Assembly: GCF_030408755.1 (NCBI RefSeq)
Contig: NZ_CP047209.1
Location: 3,038,001 to 3,102,000, forward strand
Direction: 5' to 3'
Length of the DNA: 64,000 bases
From: Corynebacterium felinum
Lineage (GTDB): Bacteria; Actinomycetota; Actinomycetes; Mycobacteriales; Mycobacteriaceae
In this document: in pieces, positions 17,548 to 27,037 of the stretch
Layout of the letters: each line of letters starts with the position of its first letter
How positions within the stretch are numbered: position 1 is the stretch's first letter
Notes under the pieces: generated by a model
What the model saw: only the letters and a program-made list of their open reading frames with translations
The model's database searches: none
What the model was told of the DNA's origin: nothing
Made by a program: the position numbers and the translations under genes

Positions 17548-17875
17548 CTTTAGAGATACCTCCCGACGTCCAATTTTTCTACTTCTTCTTAGGAAAGCCA
17601 AGCACTATCACTACTCCCCTTTCCCCCACAGGGTGGGGAGGTAGCGCTGCCACGCCAACAAGACATCAACGATCACGCACGATCGCAGACACCGATAGTA
17701 AAAACACGGTCAATCGCAACAATGACCGTACTTCACATATGCTATCGCAAGCGATTTGCAGCAGACTTGTCTGATGTAAGTCTATTCACAGCACCAAACA
17801 TAAGTCGAATGGATCACACATTGAGGGGTGATCTGCCATTCCCCCTTTATAGGAAACCTCGCTAGTGTAGAGAGC
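17548..17875. promoter_or_regulatory. Divergent promoter region of whiB-like and PBP genes
   Basis: About 330 nt between divergent starts with no supported gene. It must hold promoters for both, and I see no clear operator. Confidence 0.5.
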
Positions 17876-20254
17876 GTGTCTGTATGGAAATCTCTCTCCC
17901 GAATCGTCGGCGCGACCGTCGCAGCGGGAGCCGCCTGTGCCATTGCGCTGTCCCCTATCGCTGCACTCGGGGGCATTGCAGTCGCGCGTACCAACGAAAC
18001 AATGCAGTCTAACCTGCAAGATCTCACCTCTGGGATGACCCCTGGGGTGACAACCATCACCGACAAAGATGGGGTTCCGTTCGCGTGGCTGTATTCCCAG
18101 CGAAGGTACGACGTCCCTTCCGAATACATTGCTCAGTCAATGAAAGATGCCATCATTGCGATCGAAGACCGCCGTTTTTATGAGCACAACGGGGTTGATA
18201 TCCAAGGTAATTTCCGCGCTATGGTGCGCAATCTCCTCGTCGGCGGCGTTGAGCAGGGTGCCTCCACGATTAATCAGCAGTATGTGAAAAACTATTTGCT
18301 TCTGGTGAAGTCGAGTAATAAAGATGAGCAGGCTGCTGCGGTGGAAACCTCTATTCCTCGTAAGTTGCGCGAAATGCGTATGGCCTCGGGTATTGATGAT
18401 GCTTTAACGAAGGATGAAATCCTGACTCGCTACCTCAATCTCGTTCCTTTCGGTAACGGGGCTTATGGCATTGAGGCGGCATCGCAAACCTATTTTGGTA
18501 TTCCCGCTTCGCAGCTATCCATCCCACAGTCGGCCATGCTGGCGGGCATGGTGCAATCGTCAAGTTTTCTTAATCCCTATACCAATGTTGAGGGCGTGAC
18601 GCAGCGTCGTAATACAGTGTTGGATTCCTTAGCGGCGGCAGGTTCGATCTCCCCTGAGGAGGCTGCGGCATTCCAGCAGGAGCCGTTGGGGGTTTTGGAA
18701 AGCCCCGGCGGTTTGCCCAATGGGTGTATTACCACTGGTAATCGAGGTTTTTTCTGCGATTATGTGCTTAATTATCTCGATTCTAAGGGCATTTCGCTCG
18801 ATGATTTGCACAAGAGTTCCTTCACTATCCGCACAACCTTGGATCCGAAGGTGCAGGATTCCGCCCATGCGGCAGTGTCTTCCCAGGTCAGCTCCCAAAC
18901 CCCTGGGGTGTCCGAGGTGTTTAATATTGTGGAACCGGGGAAGGATTCCCGCCGTATTTTGGCTATGACTTCCTCGCGCGATTACGGCTTGGATTTGGAC
19001 GCGGGCCAAACTGTGTTGAATCAGCCTGCCACGTTGGTGGGTAATGGTGCCGGTTCGGTGTTTAAGATTTTCACTGCTGCTGCGGCATTGGAGCAGGGCT
19101 ATGGTTTGGATACTCAGCTGGATGTTCCGCGTCGTTTAGAGGTTTCCGGTATGGGTGATGGTGGTGCGCGTGGCTGCCCACCGGGGAAGTATTGTGTGGA
19201 GAACGCTGGTTCTTATGCCCCGCGTATGTCTTTGCGGGAAGCGTTGGCGCATTCGCCCAACACCACCTTTGTGAGCTTGATTGAGAAGGTCACGGTTCCG
19301 CAGGTGGTGGATTTGTCGGTGCGTTTGGGTTTGCGTTCCTATACTGATAAGGGCAGTTTTGATGGGACGAACTCCATTGCGGATTATGTGAAATCCCATA
19401 ATTTGGGTTCCTACACTTTAGGCCCGATGGCGGTTAATCCTTTGGAGTTGTCCAATGTTGCTGCTTCCCTTGCCTCTGATGGCATGTGGTGTGAACCTTC
19501 CCCGATTGAGCAGGTACTTGATAGGGATGGCCGCGAGGTATTTATTGAAAAGCCTGCTTGTGAGCAGGCTGTTGCCCCGGAAATTGCCCATGCTCTTGCT
19601 GGGGGTATGAGTGCTGATACCGTGAAGGGTACAGCGAAGGATGCTGCGGCAGCGGTGGGCTGGAACTCGCCAATGGCGGCGAAGACCGGCACGACGGAAT
19701 CGCACCAGTCGGCGGCGTTTTTGGGTTTCAATGATCGTTTTGCTGCCGCAACCTACATTTACAATGATGGCACCACTATTTCCCCGCTGTGTACTGCCCC
19801 TGTGCGTCAGTGTCCTGATGGCAGTTTGTTTGGTGGTTTTGAGCCTGCGCGTACGTGGTTTAGTGCGGCAAGTAATTTGAATGCGGGTGCAGGTGCACTG
19901 CCAGCTTATGATCCGCGGTTTAATCAGGGCCGTTCGGTGACGTTTGGCAATGAGTTTATTGGCCGCAAGTTTGAGGATGTGAAGAAGGATCTGGAGAAGC
20001 AGAACTTCAATGTGTTGCAGCAGATGGTTGCCGGTAATGGTGCGCCTCGTGGGACTGTGATGCGGGTGGTTGTTGAGGCTCCGATTCGTAAAGGCGCTAC
20101 GGTTGTGGTGCATGTTTCCGATGGCACGGCTCCCCCACCGGTGTTTGAGGAAGAGTTGTTTGAGGGTCGTGATTCGCAGATTGCTGATGAGATTGATCGG
20201 GTGACTGATGAGCTGTTGAGTTTGCTCGGTGGCACGCAACCGTCTTCTCCTTAA
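17876..20254 (+). CDS. Class A penicillin-binding protein (PonA2-like, with PASTA domain)
   Basis: Predicted as 792 aa from GTG 17876; an alternative GTG at 17828 is too close to its G-rich upstream sequence. There is a membrane anchor at about residues 10-35, a GT51 transglycosylase with EDRRFYEHNGVD and EQGASTINQQYVKN, and a transpeptidase with SVFK (GAGSVFKIFTAAA), SPN (AHSPNTTF) and KTGTT motifs. One PASTA-like domain ends the protein (GRKFEDVKKDLEKQNFNV). It builds and crosslinks peptidoglycan outside the membrane. Position and layout match Rv3682. Confidence 0.95.
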   Translation: MSVWKSLSRIVGATVAAGAACAIALSPIAALGGIAVARTNETMQSNLQDLTSGMTPGVTTITDKDGVPFAWLYSQRRYDVPSEYIAQSMKDAIIAIEDRRFYEHNGVDIQGNFRAMVRNLLVGGVEQGASTINQQYVKNYLLLVKSSNKDEQAAAVETSIPRKLREMRMASGIDDALTKDEILTRYLNLVPFGNGAYGIEAASQTYFGIPASQLSIPQSAMLAGMVQSSSFLNPYTNVEGVTQRRNTVLDSLAAAGSISPEEAAAFQQEPLGVLESPGGLPNGCITTGNRGFFCDYVLNYLDSKGISLDDLHKSSFTIRTTLDPKVQDSAHAAVSSQVSSQTPGVSEVFNIVEPGKDSRRILAMTSSRDYGLDLDAGQTVLNQPATLVGNGAGSVFKIFTAAAALEQGYGLDTQLDVPRRLEVSGMGDGGARGCPPGKYCVENAGSYAPRMSLREALAHSPNTTFVSLIEKVTVPQVVDLSVRLGLRSYTDKGSFDGTNSIADYVKSHNLGSYTLGPMAVNPLELSNVAASLASDGMWCEPSPIEQVLDRDGREVFIEKPACEQAVAPEIAHALAGGMSADTVKGTAKDAAAAVGWNSPMAAKTGTTESHQSAAFLGFNDRFAAATYIYNDGTTISPLCTAPVRQCPDGSLFGGFEPARTWFSAASNLNAGAGALPAYDPRFNQGRSVTFGNEFIGRKFEDVKKDLEKQNFNVLQQMVAGNGAPRGTVMRVVVEAPIRKGATVVVHVSDGTAPPPVFEEELFEGRDSQIADEIDRVTDELLSLLGGTQPSSP

Positions 20255-20290
20255 ACACAGCTCTGGTTGGTTTTCTTAGCAGCTGCGCAA

Positions 20291-20385
20291 AAAATCCCTA
20301 CCTTTCCGCGACTTTTCTTCCGCTACCGCTTGCACGAAGGTGCAGGTGGTGTGGTGGGAAAGTGGAGGACATAGGTAGGGATTTT
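20291..20385. terminator. Long bidirectional hairpin between convergent genes
   Basis: AAAATCCCTACCT at 20291-20303 pairs with AGGTAGGGATTTT at 20373-20385, leaving A/T tracts on both sides. The loop of about 69 nt is unusually long and contains a smaller hairpin (GCACGAAGGTGC region). Confidence 0.8.
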
Positions 20386-20428
20386 GTGGTGACACGCATG
20401 GGGTGTGCGTGTGGGTGGTGGCTGGGTT

Positions 20429-20890
20429 TTAGCTCAGCGCTGCGCGTACTGCGCTGGAGAGGCGTTTGCCGTCGACTGCGCCTGCTGCTTTTTCGGTGGC
20501 TTGGGCCATGATTTGCCCCATCTGTTTCATGGTGGCTTCGCCGTGTTCGGCGCGGACGTTGTCAATTACTACGGCAACGAGTGCTGTGACTTCCTCGTCG
20601 CTGAGCTGCTTGGGCTGGTATTCGGCCAGCACTGCGGCTTCGGCGAGTTCGTTGTCGGCGAGTTCTTGGCGGTTGTTCGCGGCGTAGACTTCTGCGGATT
20701 CTTTGCGCTTTTTGATTTCGCGGGCGATGACTTTCAGCACTTCTTGGTCGTTGAGTTCGTGCTTGGTGCCTGCGGTTTCTTCGGTTTGGATGGCTGCTAG
20801 GAGCATGCGGAGTGCGCCGGTGCGCTGTTTGTCGCGTGCTTTCATTGCGGTGGTCATGTCTTGTCGGATTTGTGCCTTCAACTCACTCAT
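20429..20890 (-). CDS. GatB/YqeY domain protein
   Basis: The 153-aa protein starts at ATG 20890 (MSELKAQIRQDMTTAMKARD) and has the YqeY pattern: TGALRMLLAAIQ, then VIAREIKKRKESAE, and a C-terminal helical domain with MGQIMAQATEKAAGAVDGK. This is the domain fused to GatB of tRNA amidotransferase. Stand-alone versions may act in aminoacyl-tRNA or stress functions, but their role is not established. Confidence 0.93.
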   Translation of the reverse strand: MSELKAQIRQDMTTAMKARDKQRTGALRMLLAAIQTEETAGTKHELNDQEVLKVIAREIKKRKESAEVYAANNRQELADNELAEAAVLAEYQPKQLSDEEVTALVAVVIDNVRAEHGEATMKQMGQIMAQATEKAAGAVDGKRLSSAVRAALS

Positions 20891-20986
20891 AATTTTCTAT
20901 CTTACGCACAGGTGGTTTGGTGCTGGTGGGGGTTGGGGTGTTTTGGGTTTGTGTGGTGTGTAGTGTGGGTAGGCGTGAGCAAGTGT

Positions 20987-21883
20987 ATGAAGCGTTTTGG
21001 GTTGTTTGTTGGCGCAAGTTGTGTTGCGGGTGTTGTAGGGGCTGTGTGGGGTTGGCGTGAGACTCGTCGTTTTGAGTTGAAGGAGGTGACTGTTCCTCTT
21101 CTTGAACCTGGGGTGTTGCGGGGTCGGGAGTGTTTTAAGATTTTGCATATTTCGGATGTGCATATGGTTCCAGGCCAGGTGGCGAAGCAGGAGTGGGTGC
21201 GTTCGCTTGCGTCGGTGGATCCGGATTTGGTGGTTAATACTGGCGATAATTTGTCGGATCTCAAGGGGGTTCCGGGTGTGTTGCGGGCGTTGGAGCCGTT
21301 GTTGCGTCGCCCGGGGTTGTTTGTGTTTGGGTCGAATGATTATTTTGCCCCGCGTATGGTGAATCCGTTTGTGTATGTGTTGGGGAAGAAGCGCAAGGTG
21401 TCTGATGTGGCGTTGCCGTGGTCGGATATGCGTGCGGCGTTTATGGAGCATGGGTGGTTGGATGCCACGCATGCGCGGCATGAGTTTAAGGTGGGCAGTG
21501 TGCGGGTTGCTGCTGCTGGGGTGGATGATCCGCATCATGATTTGGATGATTATTCGTTGATTGCGGGTGCGCCGAATCCGGATGCTGATCTGTCTTTGGC
21601 GTTGGTGCATGCGCCTGAGCCTCGGGTGTTGGAGCTTTTCGACGCCGACAACTACCAGCTGTCATTGTCCGGGCATACCCATGGCGGGCAGTTTTGTCTG
21701 CCGGGTTCGTACGCGTTGGTGACTAATTGCGGTATTGATCGTGCTCGTGTGCAGGGTTTGCACCGGTTTGGGAACATGTTTATGCATGTGTCTAATGGTT
21801 TGGGTGGGTCGAAGTTTGTGCCTTTCCGCTTTTTCTGCCGTCCGTCGGCGACTGTGATTCGAGTGGTGGAGAAATCCGCGTGA
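20987..21883 (+). CDS. Membrane-anchored calcineurin-like metallophosphoesterase (Rv3683-like)
   Basis: About 298 aa from ATG 20987; a GTG at 20975 is equally possible. An N-terminal hydrophobic segment (FGLFVGASCVAGVVGAVWGW) anchors it. Metal-binding motifs are HISDVHM, NTGDNL, GSNDYF, LVHAPEP and LSGHTHGGQF, the full set for this superfamily. It resembles YkuE/YaeI-type enzymes that act outside the membrane. The codon usage is strongly T/G rich with many repeats of GTG. Confidence 0.92.
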   Translation: MKRFGLFVGASCVAGVVGAVWGWRETRRFELKEVTVPLLEPGVLRGRECFKILHISDVHMVPGQVAKQEWVRSLASVDPDLVVNTGDNLSDLKGVPGVLRALEPLLRRPGLFVFGSNDYFAPRMVNPFVYVLGKKRKVSDVALPWSDMRAAFMEHGWLDATHARHEFKVGSVRVAAAGVDDPHHDLDDYSLIAGAPNPDADLSLALVHAPEPRVLELFDADNYQLSLSGHTHGGQFCLPGSYALVTNCGIDRARVQGLHRFGNMFMHVSNGLGGSKFVPFRFFCRPSATVIRVVEKSA

Positions 21884-22007
21884 TTCTCGGCGCTTGTGTG
21901 TAGTAGTTGTGCGGTGTTCTTTTGGGTGTGAGATTTCTTACCCCAGTTTTTGTGGGGCTTTGCTTTACTGTTGCGGGTTTGAAGGACTAACCTGTGATTG
22001 CAGCTTT

Positions 22008-22084
<77 letters not shown>

Positions 22085-22263
22085 TGTGCCTGTTTGGGGC
22101 AGGTGATCCTTCATGTGAGGGGTCGCTTGCTCCAAGCAGGCTTTTATTGTTGTATGCCCAGCTTTGAGTGCGCGCGTGTATGAGTAGGGTAGGTGTGCGC
22201 GTGTGTGGGTGGGGGTGGGTGAAATGAAAGTGGTGGGGTGTGTGGGTCAGATAGGGTGTTTCT

Positions 22264-22959
22264 ATGTATTCTTGTGATTCTTCCTTGGCGGATTATTCAG
22301 TTATTTTGTTTGATCTGGACGATACCCTTATTGATCACACGCAGGCGATGGTGACTGCTTCGTATCAGTTCGCGCACGAGTTGGGCATTGAACCTGATGT
22401 TGAGCGTTGGAAACAGTTGGAGGCGAAGTGGTTTCGTGAGTTTGAGTTGGGGACTGTTTCTTATGATGGTCAGCGGGTTGCTCGTATCCGCGAGTTTCTT
22501 CACCAGCCTGATGTAGATCCGGCGCACGCTCTTGATATGTATCAGCGGTATTTGGATTTGTATCAGGAATCGATTGTGGCTTTCCCGGATGCGCCGGGGG
22601 TGTTGGAGCGGGCTGTGGCGTCGGGGGCACGGGTGGGGATTTTTACTAATGGGACAGGTGCTTTGCAGCAGGCGAAGATGAGTCGGGCACGGTTATGGGA
22701 TGATCGTTTTCTCATGTTGGCGGCGGCGGAATTGGGGGTGGCTAAGCCGCAGGAGCGTTGCTATGACATTGTGCTGGGTGTGCTTCAGTGCCCGGCTGAT
22801 CAGGTGTTGGTTGTGGGTGATAGTGTGCCCAACGATGTGCTGGGTCCGCTTCAGGCTGGCATGAATGCTGTGCATATTCACCGTGGTCCTGAGTCGAGTG
22901 ATCTACCTTTTGAGGTGCCGGGTTATCGGCGGGTGAGCACATTGGATATGGTGCGCTAG
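22264..22959 (+). CDS. HAD family hydrolase (YjjG-like nucleotidase type)
   Basis: The 231-aa protein starts at ATG 22264. Motif I reads ILFDLDDTLIDHTQAM, motif II GIFTNGTG, motif III lies at KPQERCYDI and motif IV at VVGDSVPNDVLGPLQAG, with a helical C1 cap. The pattern is closest to subfamily IA phosphatases such as YjjG, which remove phosphate from non-canonical nucleotides. The substrate here is inferred only. Confidence 0.9.
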   Translation: MYSCDSSLADYSVILFDLDDTLIDHTQAMVTASYQFAHELGIEPDVERWKQLEAKWFREFELGTVSYDGQRVARIREFLHQPDVDPAHALDMYQRYLDLYQESIVAFPDAPGVLERAVASGARVGIFTNGTGALQQAKMSRARLWDDRFLMLAAAELGVAKPQERCYDIVLGVLQCPADQVLVVGDSVPNDVLGPLQAGMNAVHIHRGPESSDLPFEVPGYRRVSTLDMVR

Positions 22960-23009
22960 TGCGCACACACCCCTCCTTTGTGATGGGGCGTAGTGGTTTT
23001 TAAGAGGGT

Positions 23010-24872
23010 TCAGCGCCTGTTGATGGGTTGTTGTGTGGGGTTGATGCCGTTGTCGACGGGCACGGTGTCGGGGTGTGCGACCTGTGACTGTGGGCTGGTT
23101 GGCGCGTCGCTGGCTGCGGGAGGTGCTGTGGGGTTCACAGTAAGGGTCATGCCTTGAGCTTTGTGGCCGGCGATGGTGCACCAGCCTTCGGTGGTGTCGG
23201 TAATGGCACCGACGTAAAGAGTGCTAGTTTCCCCCGCTTCGATGCGTCCTGACCTGGCACCGTTGGTAAATTTCAGGTCGTGGGCTTGGGTGTCGGTGTT
23301 GTGCAGGTGGAGGATAAGTTCGTTACCTTTGGGTACTGCTAGTTCTGATGGTTGGAATTCCATATCCCCCATGGTGACTGCGATTTCGGTGCGCGCGGCA
23401 GTATGTGCGGTGCCGTTTGTCGCCGGTGCTGGTGGGCCGCTGGTGATAGGGGCTTGAAGGCCGCCGAAGCTGGCGATGATGAAGGCAAGAACGGCGAGTG
23501 CTGCGGTGATCTGGCCCCAGCGGGGTGTGGCAGGCAGGGTGAGTGGTAGACGTGTGCCCCGAACTACGCCATGCTGGGCGCGCACGGCTAGTGGGCTCAG
23601 GATGAGGAAGATGGCTAGTGATCCGAAGACGAGCAGCGAGGAGACGACCCGCAGCCACGAATTGTCGGTGACAAGCCAGATGATGAGGCCGATGTTGATC
23701 AGGGTGCTGCGAAACAGCCCGGCGCGGTTGAAAACTGTCTGCCCGGTGCGCACGGCTTTGGGTCCGCCGCCGAGGGTGGTGGGGAGCAGGTAGCTCATGA
23801 CACCGATGAGTAGTTGGGCGGCAAATCCGACGAGCACGCTGGTGGTTGGTAGGGTGATTGTGGCGATGGTGTCGGCGGTGAGGGTGCTGTGGATCAAGGT
23901 GATGAGTGCGCCGATCAGCCACAGCGGTGCGCACAGGGTGCTTGAGGCGGCGAAGGTGATGCGGTCGCGGGGGTCTTTCACAATGATGTTGATGCAGCGG
24001 GACCAGCCGAGGGCGGCGTCGAAAAGCCCGGCGAGGTAGAGCAGGAGTCCGGCGACTGCAACAATCCTGTGCCCGAGCAGGAAGCCGGTTGCGGCGATCA
24101 CCACACCGAGGGCGAGGATGCTGATGCCGCCGTTTGTGGGGGCGGGTGCGCGGGTGCGCCAGATCGCGGGGAAGAGCACCGTGAGGGTTCCAAGCGCGGC
24201 GAGTCCGATGAATCCGAGAATGCTTAAGTTTAGGTGCGCTAGTCGCAGCTGGCTGTGGAGGGGGTCGCCCATATCGTGCGCCGCGATCGCGCCCACGCCC
24301 ACCCCGAGGGTCAAGAAGAGTGTGGAGTAGATGTGTGCGAGTACGGCGCTTGCGTAGCGTTGCTCGTGATGCTGTGCGCGGTAGTGGCTGCTGAGGCTGT
24401 ATGTGTGCGCGATGAGGACGAGTCCGATGCCGCCTGATCCGGCGGCGGTGATGGCCCACCCGGGCGCCCAGCTGGGTGTGAGTATCTGCCCTATAAGGGT
24501 GGCACTGATGGCGATGTTGAAGGCGATGATGCGGCGCTTATGCCAGCGGCGCGTGGTGTCGGCGTGGCGGTGGTGGAGGAATTTTTCGGTGAAATAGTGC
24601 GTCCATACAAGCACTGCGTTTGTGAGCACGCCGAGGGTGAACATGTGGATGAGCAGCCAGCGATGCCCGGGGATTGCCCAGTGCACGAGTGAGACGAGCA
24701 CGAGTGCGATCATCCAGGCTGTGATGGGCAGCAGGGCGCGCCGGTTCCAGTGGTGGCGTGGTACACGCTGAGTGCGTGTCGACGCCGCCGCGGGTGTTGT
24801 TGTCGAGGGTGCGGCAGGTGGTGTGTTCGTGTTGTCGTCTTCGGTGGCGTTCGCAGAATCAGTGGTAGTCAT
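23010..24872 (-). CDS. Membrane protein fused to a C-terminal cupredoxin domain
   Basis: The 620-aa protein has a Thr/Ala-rich N-terminus, about 12 membrane helices (residues 45-475) with conserved histidines such as HRWLLIHMFTLGVLTNAVLV, then a cupredoxin domain at about 500-585. That domain holds a complete type 1 copper set: His in TQAHDLKF, then Cys, His and Met in WCTIAGHKAQGM. The C-terminal tail is Pro/Ser rich. Related actinobacterial proteins continue into a nitrite-reductase-like multicopper oxidase; here that part is absent. A role in electron transfer outside the membrane is plausible. Confidence 0.8.
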   Translation of the reverse strand: MTTTDSANATEDDNTNTPPAAPSTTTPAAASTRTQRVPRHHWNRRALLPITAWMIALVLVSLVHWAIPGHRWLLIHMFTLGVLTNAVLVWTHYFTEKFLHHRHADTTRRWHKRRIIAFNIAISATLIGQILTPSWAPGWAITAAGSGGIGLVLIAHTYSLSSHYRAQHHEQRYASAVLAHIYSTLFLTLGVGVGAIAAHDMGDPLHSQLRLAHLNLSILGFIGLAALGTLTVLFPAIWRTRAPAPTNGGISILALGVVIAATGFLLGHRIVAVAGLLLYLAGLFDAALGWSRCINIIVKDPRDRITFAASSTLCAPLWLIGALITLIHSTLTADTIATITLPTTSVLVGFAAQLLIGVMSYLLPTTLGGGPKAVRTGQTVFNRAGLFRSTLINIGLIIWLVTDNSWLRVVSSLLVFGSLAIFLILSPLAVRAQHGVVRGTRLPLTLPATPRWGQITAALAVLAFIIASFGGLQAPITSGPPAPATNGTAHTAARTEIAVTMGDMEFQPSELAVPKGNELILHLHNTDTQAHDLKFTNGARSGRIEAGETSTLYVGAITDTTEGWCTIAGHKAQGMTLTVNPTAPPAASDAPTSPQSQVAHPDTVPVDNGINPTQQPINRR

Positions 24873-24992
24873 GATGTGAAAACATGATGTGAAGAAGTGT
24901 GTGTAACCGTGGTGCGCATCAAAAACTCGCTGGTGTCTACTTTAATCCAGCCATGTTCGCTCATGAATTGAAGGTGTGTGCTGCCAGGTGTG

Positions 24993-26189
24993 TTAGCGCG
25001 TGGGTTTGGGCCACAGTATGAGGGTTGCGATGCAGCAGCCGACAAGAAGGGTGGTCCATCCCATGAGCCAGGCTGTGAATCCGTACCAGGAGAAGGCGTC
25101 GAAAATGAAGCTTGAGATCCAGCCGAGAATGGAGGAGCCCATGTAGTAGTTGAATACGTACATACTGGCGGCTTCGGCGCGGTGGGTTAAGGCTAACAGT
25201 CCAACCGCGGCGGAGGCTGTGGAGTGCACGAGGAAGAATGCGGCGGTGAAGATGACCAGCCCAATGGTCAGGCTGATGATAGACCCCATGGTGAGCGCGA
25301 GGCCGATGACCATGAGTATGCTGCCTGCTGTTGCGGTGATCCCGTGGCCGAAGCGGCTATTTGCGCGCCCAGCGAGTGTGCTGGAGAGGGTGCCGAAGAG
25401 GTAGAGCAGGAAGAGGAGGCCGACGTGGGCGTCGTCAAGCCCGAAGTGGTGGATGAGGCGAAAGCCGACGAAGTTGTAGAGGGAAACGAACACTCCCATG
25501 CACAGGAATGCTGAGGCGAACATGAGCAGCAGGGGCAGGGTGCGTAGGTGGGTGAGCATGGCGCGGAACTCGCCGGTGAAGGTGACGCGGTGCGGAGTGA
25601 AGTTGCGTTGGGCGGGCAGAAGAACAGCCATGAGTACGGCTGCGAGCAGGGCGAAGGTGGCGCTGAGCACGAGCGCGGTTTGCCAGCTCACCCAGGTCAG
25701 CGCCACGCTGGGGATGAGGCGTCCGCTAATGCCGCCGACTGATGTGCCCGCAATATACAGCCCCATTGCTTTGGTGAGGTCTTTGGGGGTGATCTCTTCG
25801 CTGAGCCAGGTCATTGCTACTGCGGGCACCCCGGCGATGAACACGCCTTGCAGTGCGCGCAGCACAATCAGCATGCTTATCGACGTCGCCACCGGCACCA
25901 TCAGCCCCACCACCGTGGCAAGGATCGCTGATCCGACCAACATGCGACCCCGGCCGATCTTTTCGCTGAGCACGCTCGCGGGCACCACAGCCAGCGACAA
26001 TGCGCCTGTGGCTGCCGATAGTGTCAGGGCGGCGAGTGAGGGGCTGACTGAAAATTCCTGCACCAGTCGAGGCATCAGCGCTTGGGTGGTGTACAGCGAG
26101 TTGAACGTGGCCAGACCTGCACATAGGAGGGCAGCAACCGCCATCCGGTACTGGTGGGTACCTGCTGTCAGCCCTTTCGGCTGGTTCAT
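24993..26189 (-). CDS. MFS transporter (YnfM/AraJ-like drug exporter type)
   Basis: The 398-aa protein starts at ATG 26189 (MNQPKGLTAG). It has 12 predicted membrane helices and an MFS motif A variant after helix 2 (SVLSEKIGRGRMLVG). The segment RALQGVFIAGVPAVAMTWLS is typical of the YnfM branch of drug:H+ antiporters. The substrate is unknown. The gene stands alone between the cupredoxin fusion and sodA. Confidence 0.9.
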   Translation of the reverse strand: MNQPKGLTAGTHQYRMAVAALLCAGLATFNSLYTTQALMPRLVQEFSVSPSLAALTLSAATGALSLAVVPASVLSEKIGRGRMLVGSAILATVVGLMVPVATSISMLIVLRALQGVFIAGVPAVAMTWLSEEITPKDLTKAMGLYIAGTSVGGISGRLIPSVALTWVSWQTALVLSATFALLAAVLMAVLLPAQRNFTPHRVTFTGEFRAMLTHLRTLPLLLMFASAFLCMGVFVSLYNFVGFRLIHHFGLDDAHVGLLFLLYLFGTLSSTLAGRANSRFGHGITATAGSILMVIGLALTMGSIISLTIGLVIFTAAFFLVHSTASAAVGLLALTHRAEAASMYVFNYYMGSSILGWISSFIFDAFSWYGFTAWLMGWTTLLVGCCIATLILWPKPTR

Positions 26190-26323
26190 TGCCGCCTGCT
26201 CTCTGCACACCATGGTGTGTGCATTGCTTGTTGTTTACACCCCTTCCAACTTAGCAATAATGACCTGCAACTTTACATGGTGCTTCAAGAAATACCTGTG
26301 GTGATAAGCCCTTCAAACAGCAC

Positions 26324-26360
26324 AATTCCCCTGCGTAACGTTGCTCTACACAGGGGAATT
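26324..26360 (-). terminator. Hairpin downstream of sodA
   Basis: AATTCCCCTG at 26324-26333 pairs with CAGGGGAATT at 26351-26360. It lies 75 nt after the sodA stop on the minus strand, though the T-tract is short. Confidence 0.65.
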
Positions 26361-26434
26361 ATGTCCACCGCTAGCAAAGTCAGTGCGCTTATACCCTGAA
26401 AGCGTGGCGCACCGAATGAGGTGGTGTGTGTGAA

Positions 26435-27037
26435 TTAGTTGGTTGCAGCGTTAAAACGAGCGGCAACTTCATCCCAGTTGAAGACGTTCCAGACAGCCTC
26501 AACATAGTCTGCCTTGACGTTCTTGTACTGGAGGTAGAAAGCGTGCTCCCACATATCGAGCAGCAACAGCGGAGCCAAATCAATGGACAGGTTGCCCTGC
26601 TGGTCGGTCATCTGCTCAATCACGAGGCACTCACCAACCTTGTCGTAAGCCAGCACAGCCCAGCCGGAGCCCTGAAGGCCCAAAGCTGCAGCGTTGAAGT
26701 GCGCCTTGAACAGGTCGAAGGAACCGAAATCGCGGTCGATAGCAGCTGCCAGCTCACCTGCTGGGACACCGCCACCATTCGGGGAAAGGTTCTTCCAGAA
26801 CAAAGAGTGGTTGGTGTGGCCACCAAGGTTGAATGCCAGATCCTTCGACAGTGCGGTCACTGCAACACCGATGTAGCCGTTCGCACGAGCATCAGCCAGC
26901 TTCTCAAGGGCAGCGTTTGCGCCATTGACGTAGTTCTGGTGGTGCTTGGTGTGGTGCAGTTCCATGATCTCAGCCGAGATGTGTGGCTCGAGTGCGTCGT
27001 AAGCATACTCAAGCGCAGGAAGTTCATACTTAGCCAT
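26435..27037 (-). CDS. sodA: Superoxide dismutase (Mn/Fe)
   Basis: The 200-aa protein starts at ATG 27037 behind GAAAGGAC. Metal ligands are visible: His in MELHHTKHHQNY, His in GHTNHSLFW, and Asp and His in LLLLDMWEHAFYLQYKN. The manganese form is likely by the glycine-rich GGHTNHSLFWKNLSP region and relatedness to corynebacterial SodA. It detoxifies superoxide in the cytoplasm, and its neighbour msrA (divergent) also serves oxidative-stress defence. Confidence 0.97.
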   Translation of the reverse strand: MAKYELPALEYAYDALEPHISAEIMELHHTKHHQNYVNGANAALEKLADARANGYIGVAVTALSKDLAFNLGGHTNHSLFWKNLSPNGGGVPAGELAAAIDRDFGSFDLFKAHFNAAALGLQGSGWAVLAYDKVGECLVIEQMTDQQGNLSIDLAPLLLLDMWEHAFYLQYKNVKADYVEAVWNVFNWDEVAARFNAATN

